Origin: Gammaproteobacteria bacterium
GTDB taxonomy: Bacteria > Pseudomonadota > Gammaproteobacteria > JAJPIJ01
Length of the DNA: 64,000 nucleotides
Direction of reading: 5' to 3'
NCBI GenBank assembly: GCA_021324815.1
Contig: JAJPIJ010000013.1
Span: 62,001-126,000, forward strand
Every line of letters starts with the position of its first letter. Positions within the stretch are counted from its first letter, which is position 1. This document shows, piece by piece, positions 14,520-27,467 of the stretch. A program made the translations under genes and the position numbers. The notes below the pieces were generated by a model. The model worked only from the letters and a program-made list of their open reading frames with translations, ran no database searches and was not told where the DNA came from.

Positions 14520-16067
14520 TCAGGCCGCGGTTTCGCGGAACGTCGTGGACTGGATGATCTCCTTGAGCCTGCCGGCGGTCAGCCCCTCGGAGTGCGGCAG
14601 GATCTCCTCCGGTCCCAGCGCGCCCAGCAGCGCGAGCGCATTGCCGAAATGCCTCCCGGATTCGCGGCGGCCGCCCTGCGCGCGGGCCAGGTTCCCCAGC
14701 GCGAAATGGGCGAGCACGAAGTCGGGGTCCAGATAAAGCACCCGCTTGAGCGACGCGACGGCCTCGGTGAACCGGCCGCGCTCCTGATCGATCATCGCGC
14801 GCAGGTAATGGTGCCCCGCGTCGAGCCTGTCATGCGCGACGATCCTCTCGCACCACTCCGCCGCCTCCGCCAGCCGGCCCTGATCCGCCAGCATGCGCGC
14901 CATCAGTTCCATGGCGCGGACGTCATCCGCGTTCCCGGCCAGCCTTTCCGCCGCCCTCCTCGCGGCCTCCGCGTCGTGGCCGTTCCGGTGCAGCATCAGT
15001 GTTTCGTCATACCAGCCGGCTTCCGACGGCGGAGCCGCCGGCGGCTGCGCCATCGTCGGCGGTTGCGGAACGGCGGTTGCGCCATGAGCAATCGCGGTTT
15101 CGGGCTCCGGCGCGACGGCCCCGGGCGGCCCGACCTCGAGCTTTGGGAGCTCGAGCTTCGGGAGCAGGGATTCAGGCGCCGGCTCGAAATCCGCCATGCT
15201 TCGCGCGAACATCCTTGGCTTGGCGTACAGGGTCACGCCGCCAAAACCGACCGACGTGTACGCGGAAAAAAGAACATGCGAGGTTTCCACGGGACTGACG
15301 ACCAGCCATCCCCCCTCCACCAGCGAATGATGCAGTCCTTCGATGACCCGCTGCGCGGATTGCGGGCGGAAATACATGAGCACGTTGCGGCAGAAGATCA
15401 AATCCATCGCGTTGGTTCCATTCAGCAGGGCCGGATACACGTCCTCGACGAGATTGAGATAGGAAAAATTCACCATGCGCCGGATTTCCGGAAGGATCCG
15501 GCGGCGGTCCTGCCCGACGGCCTCGAAATATTTCTCCCTGATCCAGGACGGCACGTTGCGGAACGACCATTCGTTGTACACGCCGTTGGCGGCCTTCCGT
15601 AAAAACCGCGGATTGATGTCCGTCGCCAGGATGGTGATGTTCCAGTCGTCGGGATCGGGTATCAGCTTGTGCAGCAGGATCGCGATGGAGTAGGGCTCCT
15701 CGCCCGTGGCGCAGCCCGCGCTCCAGATCCGCAGGCTCCGGTTTCCTCCCCGGCGGGAACGAATCAAGTCGGGAAGCACGCGGGTCTCGATGATTTCAAA
15801 GGTCCGGGGTTCACGGAAAAAGTAAGTCTCGCCCACGGTGAAATGGCTGACCAGAATCTCCAGTTCCGCCTTCGTCGGCGGCGCGGACAAGAACCGCTGG
15901 ACGCACGCCTGCGCGTCTCCGAGGCCCAGTTCGCGCGTCGCGGCCTTGATTCCGCGATCCAGATCGCTCCAGCGCTCCCTGGGAAAATGAATGCCGGTCC
16001 TGCGGGCGAGAAAATCGCTCAAACCGGAGAGCAGGGGTTCGGGAATCGCGGCAGACATCGTGTTCAT
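14520..16067 (-). CDS. cheR: CheR methyltransferase with C-terminal TPR-like repeats
   Basis: VGETYFFREPRTFEII, IWSAGCATGEEPYSIAILL, DLIFCRNVLMYF; C-terminal TPR-type region ALKRVLYLDPDFVLAHFALGNLARAQG. Confidence 0.93.
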   Translation of the reverse strand: MNTMSAAIPEPLLSGLSDFLARRTGIHFPRERWSDLDRGIKAATRELGLGDAQACVQRFLSAPPTKAELEILVSHFTVGETYFFREPRTFEIIETRVLPDLIRSRRGGNRSLRIWSAGCATGEEPYSIAILLHKLIPDPDDWNITILATDINPRFLRKAANGVYNEWSFRNVPSWIREKYFEAVGQDRRRILPEIRRMVNFSYLNLVEDVYPALLNGTNAMDLIFCRNVLMYFRPQSAQRVIEGLHHSLVEGGWLVVSPVETSHVLFSAYTSVGFGGVTLYAKPRMFARSMADFEPAPESLLPKLELPKLEVGPPGAVAPEPETAIAHGATAVPQPPTMAQPPAAPPSEAGWYDETLMLHRNGHDAEAARRAAERLAGNADDVRAMELMARMLADQGRLAEAAEWCERIVAHDRLDAGHHYLRAMIDQERGRFTEAVASLKRVLYLDPDFVLAHFALGNLARAQGGRRESGRHFGNALALLGALGPEEILPHSEGLTAGRLKEIIQSTTFRETAA

Positions 16068-16068
16068 T

Positions 16069-16539
16069 TCAGGCCTCCGCCATCGCCCGCTCCAGGGAGC
16101 GCCGCTCCTCCAGGGAAAGGAACCTGTCGAGATCGTGGATCAGCACCATTCCGTCCCTCAGCTTGACCACGCCGTCCACGTACTGGATGCCGGGAACGAT
16201 CTCCCCCGGCGGCACCCGCATGCCTTGGTCGTATTCAACGACGCCGTCCACGGCATCGACGGGCGCCGCCACCGGGCGCCTCGCCGTGCGGGCGATGATG
16301 AACTGATCGGCCGGCGTCGTTTCGCGTCGCGGGAGGTGGAACCGCCGGCGGACGTCGACAACGGGGATGACCCGCCCGCGCAGGTTGATCACACCGGCGA
16401 CGATGTCCGGCGCCTCCGGCAGGCGCGTGATCTCAACGGCGCGGATGACCCGCTCGACCGCGGACAGATGCAACGCGTACCGCTGGCCATCGAGGATGAA
16501 AACGACAAGTGCGGTCGAAGCGTCCATGGCGGCCGTCAA
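16069..16539 (-). CDS. cheW: CheW-domain protein
   Basis: VVFILDGQRYALHLSAVERVIRAVEITRLPEAPDIVAGVINLRGRVIPVVDVRRRFHLP. Confidence 0.92.
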   Translation of the reverse strand: MTAAMDASTALVVFILDGQRYALHLSAVERVIRAVEITRLPEAPDIVAGVINLRGRVIPVVDVRRRFHLPRRETTPADQFIIARTARRPVAAPVDAVDGVVEYDQGMRVPPGEIVPGIQYVDGVVKLRDGMVLIHDLDRFLSLEERRSLERAMAEA

Positions 16540-16934
16540 TCAGGTGGCCCGGGCGTTTGTTCCGGGCCGGCGAACAGGGAATGGATGAGCGGCGGCAGAT
16601 CGGCCACCAGGTTGTCCTTGGTGATGAAGCCGTCGGCCCCCGCGGCGGTGGCGCTGGCGCGGTATTCGACCGCCGTGTGCAGGGTCAGCATGATGATCTT
16701 CGGCGCGCCGGCGTCCCGTTTGATCCGGCGGGTCGCCTCCAGGCCGCTCATCCCGGGCATGACCACGTCCATCAGGATCAAATCCGGCTTCAGGGCGGCC
16801 GTCAGATCCATGGCCTCGGCGCCGGATGCGGCGCAGCCCACCACTTCCAGATACGGCTGGCTGATCAAAAAATTCCTGGCGGCCCTGCTGAAGGCAGGGT
16901 TGTCATCGACGAGCAGGACGCGAATGGTCTTCAC
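16536..16934 (-). CDS. Response regulator receiver protein
   Basis: IRVLLVDDNPAFSRAARNFL...LILMDVVMPGMSGLEATR...ADGFITKDNL; 4-bp overlap with cheW. Confidence 0.92.
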   Translation of the reverse strand: MKTIRVLLVDDNPAFSRAARNFLISQPYLEVVGCAASGAEAMDLTAALKPDLILMDVVMPGMSGLEATRRIKRDAGAPKIIMLTLHTAVEYRASATAAGADGFITKDNLVADLPPLIHSLFAGPEQTPGPPD

Positions 16935-17010
16935 CCCTCAAGCGGCCTCGGAGGAAGACTGTCCGCCAAAGCGTCGCGCGGGGAAATCGGGAGAAACGGA
17001 AGGACGGGCT

Positions 17011-17151
17011 GCCAAAAACCCTAGCAGGATGCCGAAAAAGTCCGTGCAGGGCTTTTTCAGCCACGCAAAGCAAAAAGCGCGCTTTTTGCTTTGCTTCATT
17101 TTTCAATCGCTTGGCGCGATTGAAAAACGGGTTTTTCAGCAACCTGCTGGA
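17011..17151. repeat. MITE-like palindromic repeat, copy 2 (both ends present)
   Basis: Left end ctagcaggatgccgaaaaa (17021-17039) pairs with right end tttttcagcaacctgctgg (17132-17150) as an imperfect TIR (~16/19); internal hairpins; near-identical to copy 1 over ~100 nt. Confidence 0.8.
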
Positions 17152-17236
17152 AGAACGTGTTCCCATCACCCCCCGATGCCCTCCGGGCCCCGGCGGTGGA
17201 TGGATTTCATGCCCCGGCATGGCGCCGGGGAAGGCC

Positions 17237-17890
17237 CTATGACTCCAGCGGCACCAGGCCGGCGCGCACGGCGAAACGGACCAGCCCGGCAAGGTCGTGG
17301 ATGTTCAGCCGCTCCATGAGCAGGGCGCGGTGGGTTTCCACGGTCTTGACGCTCACGCCGAGTTGCGCCGCGATCTGCTTGGTGCTCCGGCCCTCGGCGA
17401 TCAACCGCAGAATCTCGCGCTGGCGCGGCGTCAGCGCATCCAGCCGGTCCCGCCCGCCGTCCTCCGATCGCACGTACTTTTCGACCACGACCTCCGACAC
17501 CCTGGGACTGAGATAAATTTCGCCGCGCGCCACGGCCCGCAGGGCGAGATCCAGTTCCATCGGCGACGCGTCCTTGAGCAGGTAGCCCGATGCGCCGCTG
17601 CGCAGGGCCTGCGAGACGTATTCCTCGCCGGCGTGCATCGACAGAATCACGACGCGGGTCTCCGGGAAACGCGCCTTGATGTCGGCGGCGGTTTCGATGC
17701 CGCTGCAACCCGGCATGGAAATGTCCATGAGCGCGATGTCCGGCCGCAGCCTTTCGATGCACTCCAGCGCCTGCCCGCCGCTCTCGGCCTCGGCCACGAC
17801 CTCCACGCCGATGATCGATTGCAGCAGCAGGCGGAGTCCGGAGCGGACCAGCGCGTGATCGTCGGCGAGCAAGACGCGCAGCGCGCTCAC
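17237..17890 (-). CDS. NarL/FixJ-family response regulator (REC-LuxR HTH)
   Basis: LRVLLADDHALVRSGLRLLL; LTPRQREILRLIAEGRSTKQIAAQLGVSVKTVETHRALLMERLNI. Confidence 0.95.
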   Translation of the reverse strand: MSALRVLLADDHALVRSGLRLLLQSIIGVEVVAEAESGGQALECIERLRPDIALMDISMPGCSGIETAADIKARFPETRVVILSMHAGEEYVSQALRSGASGYLLKDASPMELDLALRAVARGEIYLSPRVSEVVVEKYVRSEDGGRDRLDALTPRQREILRLIAEGRSTKQIAAQLGVSVKTVETHRALLMERLNIHDLAGLVRFAVRAGLVPLES

Positions 17891-20800
17891 CCGCGACTCT
17901 CCGCGCCCGGCGCTTCCCGTTCATCGGCCGCCGTCAAAGGGAAGACCGCCTCCACCTCGGCGCCCGCGCCCGGCCTTGTACGAATCTCGATCCGGCCGTT
18001 GGCGTTCTCCACCCGCTCCCTCATTCCAATCAATCCCAGGCTCCTGCTGCCCGCCGCGTCGCGGGCGGCGGCGAGGTCGAATCCACGGCCGTTGTCCCGG
18101 ATGATGAGGCGCAGCAGGTCCCCCTCCAGCCGCAGCGACAGCCATACCTCGGTGGCGCCGGAGTGGCGCAGGATGTTGGTGAGCGCCTCCTGCGCCACGC
18201 GGTAACACGAAAGCTCGAGCGCCGGCGCCAGGCGCGCGGGATCGAGGTTCTCGTCGAAATGCGCCGTCCAGCCGCCCGCCTCCGCGTCGCGCGAGAGCAG
18301 CGAGCGCAGCGCCACCGGCAGTCCCAGATCATCGAGCTGCAGCGGGCGCAAATCGAGGGACAGGCTGCGCACCTGCTCCAGGGTCTTGGTGACGGCCAGC
18401 AGGGCCTCATGCAAATTCTCAACATGGGGGACATTGCAATTCCGGCAAGTCTGCTCCATGGCGTGCAGGTGAATTTTCGCCGCCGTCAGGTTCTGGCCGA
18501 TCTCGTCGTGCAGCTCCTGCGCCAGGGCGCGGCGCTCCTCCTCGCGGACGGCGATGAGGCGCGCGGACAAGGCCCGCATGTGCTTCATGTACCGCGTGAT
18601 CCTTTCATCCGCCTCCTTGCGCTCGCTGATGTCCTGAATCTGGGCGATGAAGTGATGCGGCGTCCCATCGGCATGCAGGATCAGCGAGCCGTTGAGCTGT
18701 ATCCAAACCACGCCCCCGTTCTTGTGAAAGTAGCGCTTCTCCATCTGATAGCTTTCAATCTTGCGATCGAGCAGATCACGGGCATGGGCCAGATCGGCGG
18801 CCAGGTCATCGGGGTGGGTGATGGACTGGAAGTCCCTGGCGAGGAGCTCCTCGCGGGTGTAGCCCACCATCTGGCACAGCGCGCGGTTGACGTCGAGAAA
18901 GCGGCCGTCCAGGGCCACGATCGCCATGCCGATGGCCGAATACCGCATCGCCAGCCGGAACCGCTCCTCGCTCTCGCGCAGCGCCTCCTCGGCCTGCTTG
19001 CGTCCGGTGATGTCCACGACGGCGCCGACGGTGCGGGCCCAGCGGCGCACGCCGTCCCCCTCCTCGAAGTAGGTGCGCGATCGGGTGGCGAGCCAGTGCA
19101 TGACCCCGTTGCGATCAATCATGCGGAATTCCAGATCGCAGATGCCGTCGCCGGCGGGATCCATGCTGCGCGCCAGCGCCTCGGTGATTCCGGGGCGATC
19201 CTCCGGCGGCACATGCTCCATGAATTTCTCCGTGGTCACCGGCTCCTCCGCATCCCAGCCGTAGATCCGGCGGTGCTCCGGCGACCAGTAGATGGTGCCG
19301 TTGACGTGGTCGTGATCGAAGATGCCGATGTGGGCGACGCGGACGGCCTCCCGCAGCCGTTCCTCGTTGCGGCGCACCGCCTCCTCCATCCGCCGGCGCT
19401 CGGTGACGTCACGGAAGCTCCAGACCCTGCCCACGGTCCGGTCCTTGATTTTCTGCGGCTGCGAGTAGCGTTCGTATATTCTGCCATCCTTGAATTTGAT
19501 AACGTCAAAACTCACGGCCTCCGACTGGCTGTTGAGCGCCCGCACCTTCCTCAGGAACCGCCCGGGCTCCTGCAATTGATCGAGTACAAACGCCAGTGCC
19601 CGGTTGTCATCGCGCGAGGCCATGACGTCGTCGGGGATCCGCCACATCTCCACAAACTGCCGGTTGAAGCTGAGGATGCGGCCCTCCCGATTCACCACCA
19701 GAATGCCGTCGGTGGTGGCTTCCAGGGTGGCTTGAAGCAGTGAAACGGTCCGTTCAAGTTCCTCGACGGCGCGCCGGCGCCCGGTGATGTCCTGTGACTG
19801 GGCGATGAAGCCGCATGGCCTGCCGGCGGCGTCGCGCACCACGGTGACGCTGGCGTGGACCCACACCGGGTGCCCCCGCTTGTGCACATAGCGTTTCTCG
19901 ACGAAAAAGGATTCTATTTCCCCCGCCATCAGCTGTTCGACCGCCGGCAGGTTCTTCTCCACGTCATCGGGGTGGGTGATCTCAAGGAAGGTCCTGGCGC
20001 GCAATTCATCCTCGGAGTAACCCACCAGCCGGCAGAACGCCTGGTTGGCGCGCTGAAACCGGCCGGCGGCGTCCAGCAACATCATGCCCACCGCCGTATT
20101 TTCAAACGCGCTTCTGAACCGGGCCTCGCTTGCCTTGAGCGCCTCCGAATTGCGGATGAGATGCACCCCCACCGCCAGGTTGGCGGCCAGTTCCTCGAGC
20201 AGCTCGACTTCGGCGACGTCGAAGGCGTCCTCCTCTCCGGAATACATCATGATGGCGCCAAAAAGCTCGCCGTTGTGAACCAGCGGCAAGGCGAGACCCG
20301 AGGCATAGCCCCGTTCCCGGGCCGCTTCATGCCAGGGCTTGAGCGTGGGGTCCTTGAGGAAATTGCGCACCACCACCTTCTGTTTTGTGCGCATGACCCG
20401 GCCTATGGGACCCTGGCCGCGGACATCATTTTCATTCCAGGTGATGAGATTATCGAGATAGCCGGCCTCATGGCCGGCCTTCGCCACCGGCAGCACGGTT
20501 TTGATGGCGTCATGCTGCGGATAACCGACCCAGGTGAAGCGGTAATGGCCCTCCTCCACCGCGATGCGGCAGACCTCCTCCAGCAGTTGCCGCTCATCGA
20601 CGGCCTGGGTCAACACCTCGTTGCAACTGCTCAGCACACGGTAGGCGCGCAGCGTGCGATTGAGGGCCACATGCGCCCGCCTGCGCTCGCTGACGTCGCG
20701 GACCTGTGCGATATGCAAAACCTCGCCGGCCGTCGTGACGAACTGGCAGAAAATCTCCACGGGAATCTCGCCGCCGTCTTTCCGGCGCTGGCGGCTTTCA

Positions 20801-21129
20801 ATACGCTCGAGGGAATCCTCCCCCGTGCGTTCGTATTCCTCCCAGCGGTTGTCCCACCGCGCCCTGGGATAGTCCGGGTCGATGTCCCACAGCGACAGCC
20901 GCATCAGTTCATCGCGGCTGTAACCGAGCAGGCGGCAGGCCGCCTCATTGACGTAAACGAATCCGCCGCGGCGGTTGATCCAAAAGATGGCGTCAAAGGC
21001 CCGCTCCACCGACAGCCGGAACAGCGCCGAGTCGTGCTCCCGCCGCGCGCGGTTGAGGACCGTCACGCCGTGTTTGGCGGGATTCGTCGATGACTTTTTC
21101 ATCGTGGGAGGGAAGCTCATGGCCGGCAA
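17887..21129 (-). CDS. Multi-PAS/GAF NarX-type sensor histidine kinase (HisKA_3)
   Basis: Several PAS/PAC repeats, GAF, then EERRALAQELHDEIGQNLTAAKIHL and HATPase DNGRGFDLAAARDAAGSRSLGLIGMRERV; 4-bp overlap with the RR. Confidence 0.93.
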   Translation of the reverse strand: MPAMSFPPTMKKSSTNPAKHGVTVLNRARREHDSALFRLSVERAFDAIFWINRRGGFVYVNEAACRLLGYSRDELMRLSLWDIDPDYPRARWDNRWEEYERTGEDSLERIESRQRRKDGGEIPVEIFCQFVTTAGEVLHIAQVRDVSERRRAHVALNRTLRAYRVLSSCNEVLTQAVDERQLLEEVCRIAVEEGHYRFTWVGYPQHDAIKTVLPVAKAGHEAGYLDNLITWNENDVRGQGPIGRVMRTKQKVVVRNFLKDPTLKPWHEAARERGYASGLALPLVHNGELFGAIMMYSGEEDAFDVAEVELLEELAANLAVGVHLIRNSEALKASEARFRSAFENTAVGMMLLDAAGRFQRANQAFCRLVGYSEDELRARTFLEITHPDDVEKNLPAVEQLMAGEIESFFVEKRYVHKRGHPVWVHASVTVVRDAAGRPCGFIAQSQDITGRRRAVEELERTVSLLQATLEATTDGILVVNREGRILSFNRQFVEMWRIPDDVMASRDDNRALAFVLDQLQEPGRFLRKVRALNSQSEAVSFDVIKFKDGRIYERYSQPQKIKDRTVGRVWSFRDVTERRRMEEAVRRNEERLREAVRVAHIGIFDHDHVNGTIYWSPEHRRIYGWDAEEPVTTEKFMEHVPPEDRPGITEALARSMDPAGDGICDLEFRMIDRNGVMHWLATRSRTYFEEGDGVRRWARTVGAVVDITGRKQAEEALRESEERFRLAMRYSAIGMAIVALDGRFLDVNRALCQMVGYTREELLARDFQSITHPDDLAADLAHARDLLDRKIESYQMEKRYFHKNGGVVWIQLNGSLILHADGTPHHFIAQIQDISERKEADERITRYMKHMRALSARLIAVREEERRALAQELHDEIGQNLTAAKIHLHAMEQTCRNCNVPHVENLHEALLAVTKTLEQVRSLSLDLRPLQLDDLGLPVALRSLLSRDAEAGGWTAHFDENLDPARLAPALELSCYRVAQEALTNILRHSGATEVWLSLRLEGDLLRLIIRDNGRGFDLAAARDAAGSRSLGLIGMRERVENANGRIEIRTRPGAGAEVEAVFPLTAADEREAPGAESRG

Positions 21130-21337
21130 TTGTTTAAGGATAAGTTATGCATTCCCGGCTTTTCTGTGAATTACTTCCGCAATCAATGAATTATAGGTGA
21201 GAAAGCGGATGTGTGTGAGGAGGGTTATGGCAGGGACCTGCCTCGGGATCATGAAACAGGTCATTAAAATATAAAGGATTTCCAACCCGCCGCGCCCACC
21301 CGTCGATGTGGGCGGCGCGCCGGCGGATGCGGTTGAA

Positions 21338-23038
21338 TCAGGTGCCGGGGGCGGCCGGCCTGGGGCGCAACGGCAGATAACGGGGCGTCCACATCCGCGC
21401 CTCGACGATCTGCTCCAAATCGCCGGCCGGCGGGCGGGCCGCCAGCCCCTGGCGGATGGCCTGCGCGGCGACGGCCACCGCAATCCGCCTGGCGACGGCG
21501 CGGATCTGCGACAGCGGCGGCAGGATGCCGGCGCCGCCGCCCCGGAATCCGCCGGCGCATTCCGCCAGCGCCTCCGAGGCCGCCATGAACATTTCATCCG
21601 TCACCCGCCGCGCGCCCACCGCCAGGATCCCCAGCCCCATCGCCGGGAACATGTAGTGGTTGTTGCACTGGGAAATGACGCAGGTGCGGCCGTCGTACCG
21701 CACCGGCTTGAACGGGCTGCCGGTCGCGATCACGGCGCGGCCTTCCGTCCACCGGATCAAATCCTCCGGCGTGGCTTCGCAGCGCGTGGTGGGGTTGGAC
21801 AACGGGAAGATGATGGGATGCCCGACATGATCCGCCATCAGTCGCACGATGGGCTCGCTGAACAGGCCGGGCTGGCCGCTCACGCCGAGCAGGATGGTCG
21901 GCCGCGCGCCGCGGACGACGTCGATGAGCCCGATCGCGCCCGTCTGGGTCGCGTCCCAGCCGGCCACGCGATCGCGCGGCTGAACGAACGGGCGCTGCGC
22001 CGGCGTGAAGCCGGTGAGCCCGTCGTGCAGCAGGCCGGGCTTGTCGACGAGGTAAAACCTCAGCCGGGCCTCCCGCTCCGGCAGGCCCTGCTTCACCATC
22101 GCCGCCAGGATCTGCTCGGCGATGCCGCAGCCGGCGGAGCCCGCGCCGACCACCACGATGCGCTGATCCGCGAGCCGCTGACCGACCGCGCTCGTGGCGG
22201 CGAGCAGCGCGCCCACGGTGACCGCGGCGGTGCCCTGGATGTCATCGTTGAAGGTGCACAAGGCATCGCGGTAACGGCCCAGCAGGCGGGCCGCGTTGTC
22301 ACGCGCGAAGTCCTCCCATTGCAGCAGCACGCGGGGAAACTTCCGCTTCAGCGCCTGGATGAACAGATCGATGAAGTCGTCGTAGTCCCGGCCGCGGATC
22401 CGCTCGTGCCGCCAGCCGAGGTACAGCGGATCGCGCAGGTAATCGGGATTGTCCGTGCCGGCGTCGAGCATGATCGGCAGCGTGGTCGCCGGATGGATGC
22501 CGGCACAGGCGGTGTACAGCGACAGCTTGCCGACCGGCACGGCCATGCCGCCCACGCCTTGATCGCCCAGGCCCAGCACGCGCTCGCCGTCGGTGACGAC
22601 GATTACCTCCACCCGCGGCACCGGCGAATGATCAAGGATCTCCTCGATGCGATGGCGGTTGGGATGGGAGATGAACAGGCCGCGCGGCCGCCGGTAGATG
22701 TGGCTGAACAGCTGGCAGGCGGCGCCCACCACCGGCGTGTAGATGATGGGCAGGGTCTCCTCCAGATGCTCCACCAGCAGGCGGTAGAACAGCACCTCGT
22801 TGGCGTCCTGCAACTGGCGCAGATAAATGTGCTTGTCGAGATCGCTGACGCGCGAGGCATAGGCCTCGTAGGCGCGCGTCAACTGCTGTTCCAGCGTTTC
22901 CACCCGCGCCGGCAGCAGGCCGTGCAGGCCGAACTCGTCGCGCTCCCGCTCGGAAAAGGCGGTGCCCTTGTTCCACAGCGGTTGCGACAGCAGCGCCTGC
23001 CCCGTGAGGGAGGCATCGGGCAGTATGTCTTCGGACAT
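21338..23038 (-). CDS. maeA: NAD(P)-dependent malic enzyme
   Basis: LPIIYTPVVGAACQLFSHIYRRPRGLFIS, VVTDGERVLGLGDQGVGGMAVPVGKLSLY, FNDDIQGTAAVTVGALLAA, PIIFPLSNPT. Confidence 0.94.
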   Translation of the reverse strand: MSEDILPDASLTGQALLSQPLWNKGTAFSERERDEFGLHGLLPARVETLEQQLTRAYEAYASRVSDLDKHIYLRQLQDANEVLFYRLLVEHLEETLPIIYTPVVGAACQLFSHIYRRPRGLFISHPNRHRIEEILDHSPVPRVEVIVVTDGERVLGLGDQGVGGMAVPVGKLSLYTACAGIHPATTLPIMLDAGTDNPDYLRDPLYLGWRHERIRGRDYDDFIDLFIQALKRKFPRVLLQWEDFARDNAARLLGRYRDALCTFNDDIQGTAAVTVGALLAATSAVGQRLADQRIVVVGAGSAGCGIAEQILAAMVKQGLPEREARLRFYLVDKPGLLHDGLTGFTPAQRPFVQPRDRVAGWDATQTGAIGLIDVVRGARPTILLGVSGQPGLFSEPIVRLMADHVGHPIIFPLSNPTTRCEATPEDLIRWTEGRAVIATGSPFKPVRYDGRTCVISQCNNHYMFPAMGLGILAVGARRVTDEMFMAASEALAECAGGFRGGGAGILPPLSQIRAVARRIAVAVAAQAIRQGLAARPPAGDLEQIVEARMWTPRYLPLRPRPAAPGT

Positions 23039-23126
23039 GAAACAACCGCGTCGTTTTTTTTACCGAACTATGTCGCCATTGACACCCCGCAGTCAACAAC
23101 GGCCGTTCGGGTGGGGCATAATACGG

Positions 23127-25769
<2,643 letters not shown>

Positions 25770-25807
25770 CGCGACGGCCCCCCGTTCGAGGCGGAGGTGA
25801 CCGCGTC

Positions 25808-27334
25808 TCACGCCGCAAGCAGGCTGTCGATCAGTTCGAGGAATCTGCGCGAGTTCATCGGCTTGCTCATCACGTGCAACCGTCCGTCGTGCTCCAGGTG
25901 TCTCATCGTCGAGGAGGTGTCGCCGGTCAGCAGGAGGGTCTTGAGGCCGGGGCCGAGGATCGCGCGCAGCGAGGTGATGACCTGCATGCCGTCTTCGCCG
26001 TCCTCGAGATGATAGTCGGTCACCAGCAGACTGATGTCGCCATGCGCCTCCGCGAGCCGCACCGCCTCCTGCAGCGAACCGACGGCGCTGACGCGGTAAC
26101 CCGACACCCTGAGGAGCACCAAGGTCGCCCTGCGCACGGCCTCGTCGTCCTCGACGATCAGGATGTGCGGCTTGGAGGCGTTCCGGCCGACGCCGGTGGC
26201 CGGCATGGACGGCGCGGCGCGCACGTCCGTCATCCCGCCACTCGCCGGCAGCTCGAAGGAAAATTTCGATCCCTTGCCGTACTCCGACTGCACGTCGAGC
26301 CTGAGATCGAGCAGGTTCACTATCCGCTTGACGATGCTCAACCCCAGCCCGTATCCCTCGCGGGCGGCGTTGGCCGCCACGCCGGCCTGGTAAAACTCGT
26401 CGAAGATGTGGGGCAGTTGATCCCCCCGAATGCCGATGCCCGAGTCAAGAACCTCGATGCGCACGCGCGCCTGTTCGTGCAGGCAGCGCAGCGTCACCCC
26501 GCCCCTGGGCGTGTACCTGATGGCGTTGGACACGAGGTTTCTCAGCATCTGGCTCACCAGCGACGGATCGGTGCGCACCTGGTCGCGGCACGGTTCGATG
26601 GTCAGTTGCAGCCCCTTGCTGCGGGCGATGTCGTCGAACTCCCTGCGCATCCCCTCGAACAGTTCGGCCACCGTGACGTCGGAGATCTCCTGGCGTAGGG
26701 CGCCGGATTCGAGCTTGCTGATGTCGAGCAGGGCGTTCAACAACCGTGACATCGCGCCGATGGCGTGTTCCTGCTGGGAGAGGATTTCGCGGGCATGGGC
26801 GTCCTGCGCCATGCGCTGCAGGGCCCCGTTCAGCAGCGAGAGGGTCTGCAGCGGCTGGCGCAGGTCGTGGCTGGCGGTCGCGAGAAACCGGCTTTTGGCC
26901 TGGTTGGCGCGGACGGCGTCCTCGCGTGCCGCAATGATTTCCTTCTCGATGAGTTTGCGATCGGTGATGTCGCGGATCGCGGCGGCCACCAGCGTCCTGC
27001 CGCCGTCCCGGATGGGACTCAGGCTGATCTCAACGGGAATTTCCGCGCCGTCCTTGCGCAAGGCGTGGAGGTCAAGGCCGATGCCCATGGGGCGCACCTG
27101 GCCGTCCTTCATGTAGCGCTGGCGATGCGCGACATGCAGCTCGCGAAAGGATTGCGGCAGCAATGACTCGACGCTGCGCCCCAGGATCTCCTCTCCGCCG
27201 TAGCCGAACAGCTTCGAGGCCTGGCGATTGGCAAACAGGATCGAACCCGAGGCGTCGACGATCAGCATCGCGTCCGGGGCGGATTCAAGCACGCTGCCGA
27301 CCAATTCGGAGGAAAGCAGCGTGGTCTCTTGCAT
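25808..27334 (-). CDS. PAS-HisKA-HATPase-REC hybrid histidine kinase
   Basis: MQETTLLSSELVGSVLESAPDAMLIVDASGSILFANRQASKLFGY; SRFLATASHDLRQPLQTLSLL; C-terminal REC ILIVEDDEAVRRATLVLL; GGAAGGA RBS in front of the chosen ATG. Confidence 0.92.
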   Translation of the reverse strand: MQETTLLSSELVGSVLESAPDAMLIVDASGSILFANRQASKLFGYGGEEILGRSVESLLPQSFRELHVAHRQRYMKDGQVRPMGIGLDLHALRKDGAEIPVEISLSPIRDGGRTLVAAAIRDITDRKLIEKEIIAAREDAVRANQAKSRFLATASHDLRQPLQTLSLLNGALQRMAQDAHAREILSQQEHAIGAMSRLLNALLDISKLESGALRQEISDVTVAELFEGMRREFDDIARSKGLQLTIEPCRDQVRTDPSLVSQMLRNLVSNAIRYTPRGGVTLRCLHEQARVRIEVLDSGIGIRGDQLPHIFDEFYQAGVAANAAREGYGLGLSIVKRIVNLLDLRLDVQSEYGKGSKFSFELPASGGMTDVRAAPSMPATGVGRNASKPHILIVEDDEAVRRATLVLLRVSGYRVSAVGSLQEAVRLAEAHGDISLLVTDYHLEDGEDGMQVITSLRAILGPGLKTLLLTGDTSSTMRHLEHDGRLHVMSKPMNSRRFLELIDSLLAA

Positions 27335-27467
27335 ATCTGTTCCTTCCGGCGGGGAATCATGCCGCGCCGGTTCATCAATTATCATGGTCCCGCTGTTCAC
27401 GGCCCGGGGCGCCGCGGCCACACTCTTCGCGACGGAGGCCGTGACGGAGTAAAGTATACGCCCTGGA

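Noticed and set aside
15991-17319. 442-aa plus-strand ORF covering the repeat copy at 17011-17151
   Set aside because: Antisense to cheW and the RR and runs through the repeat; no protein family features.
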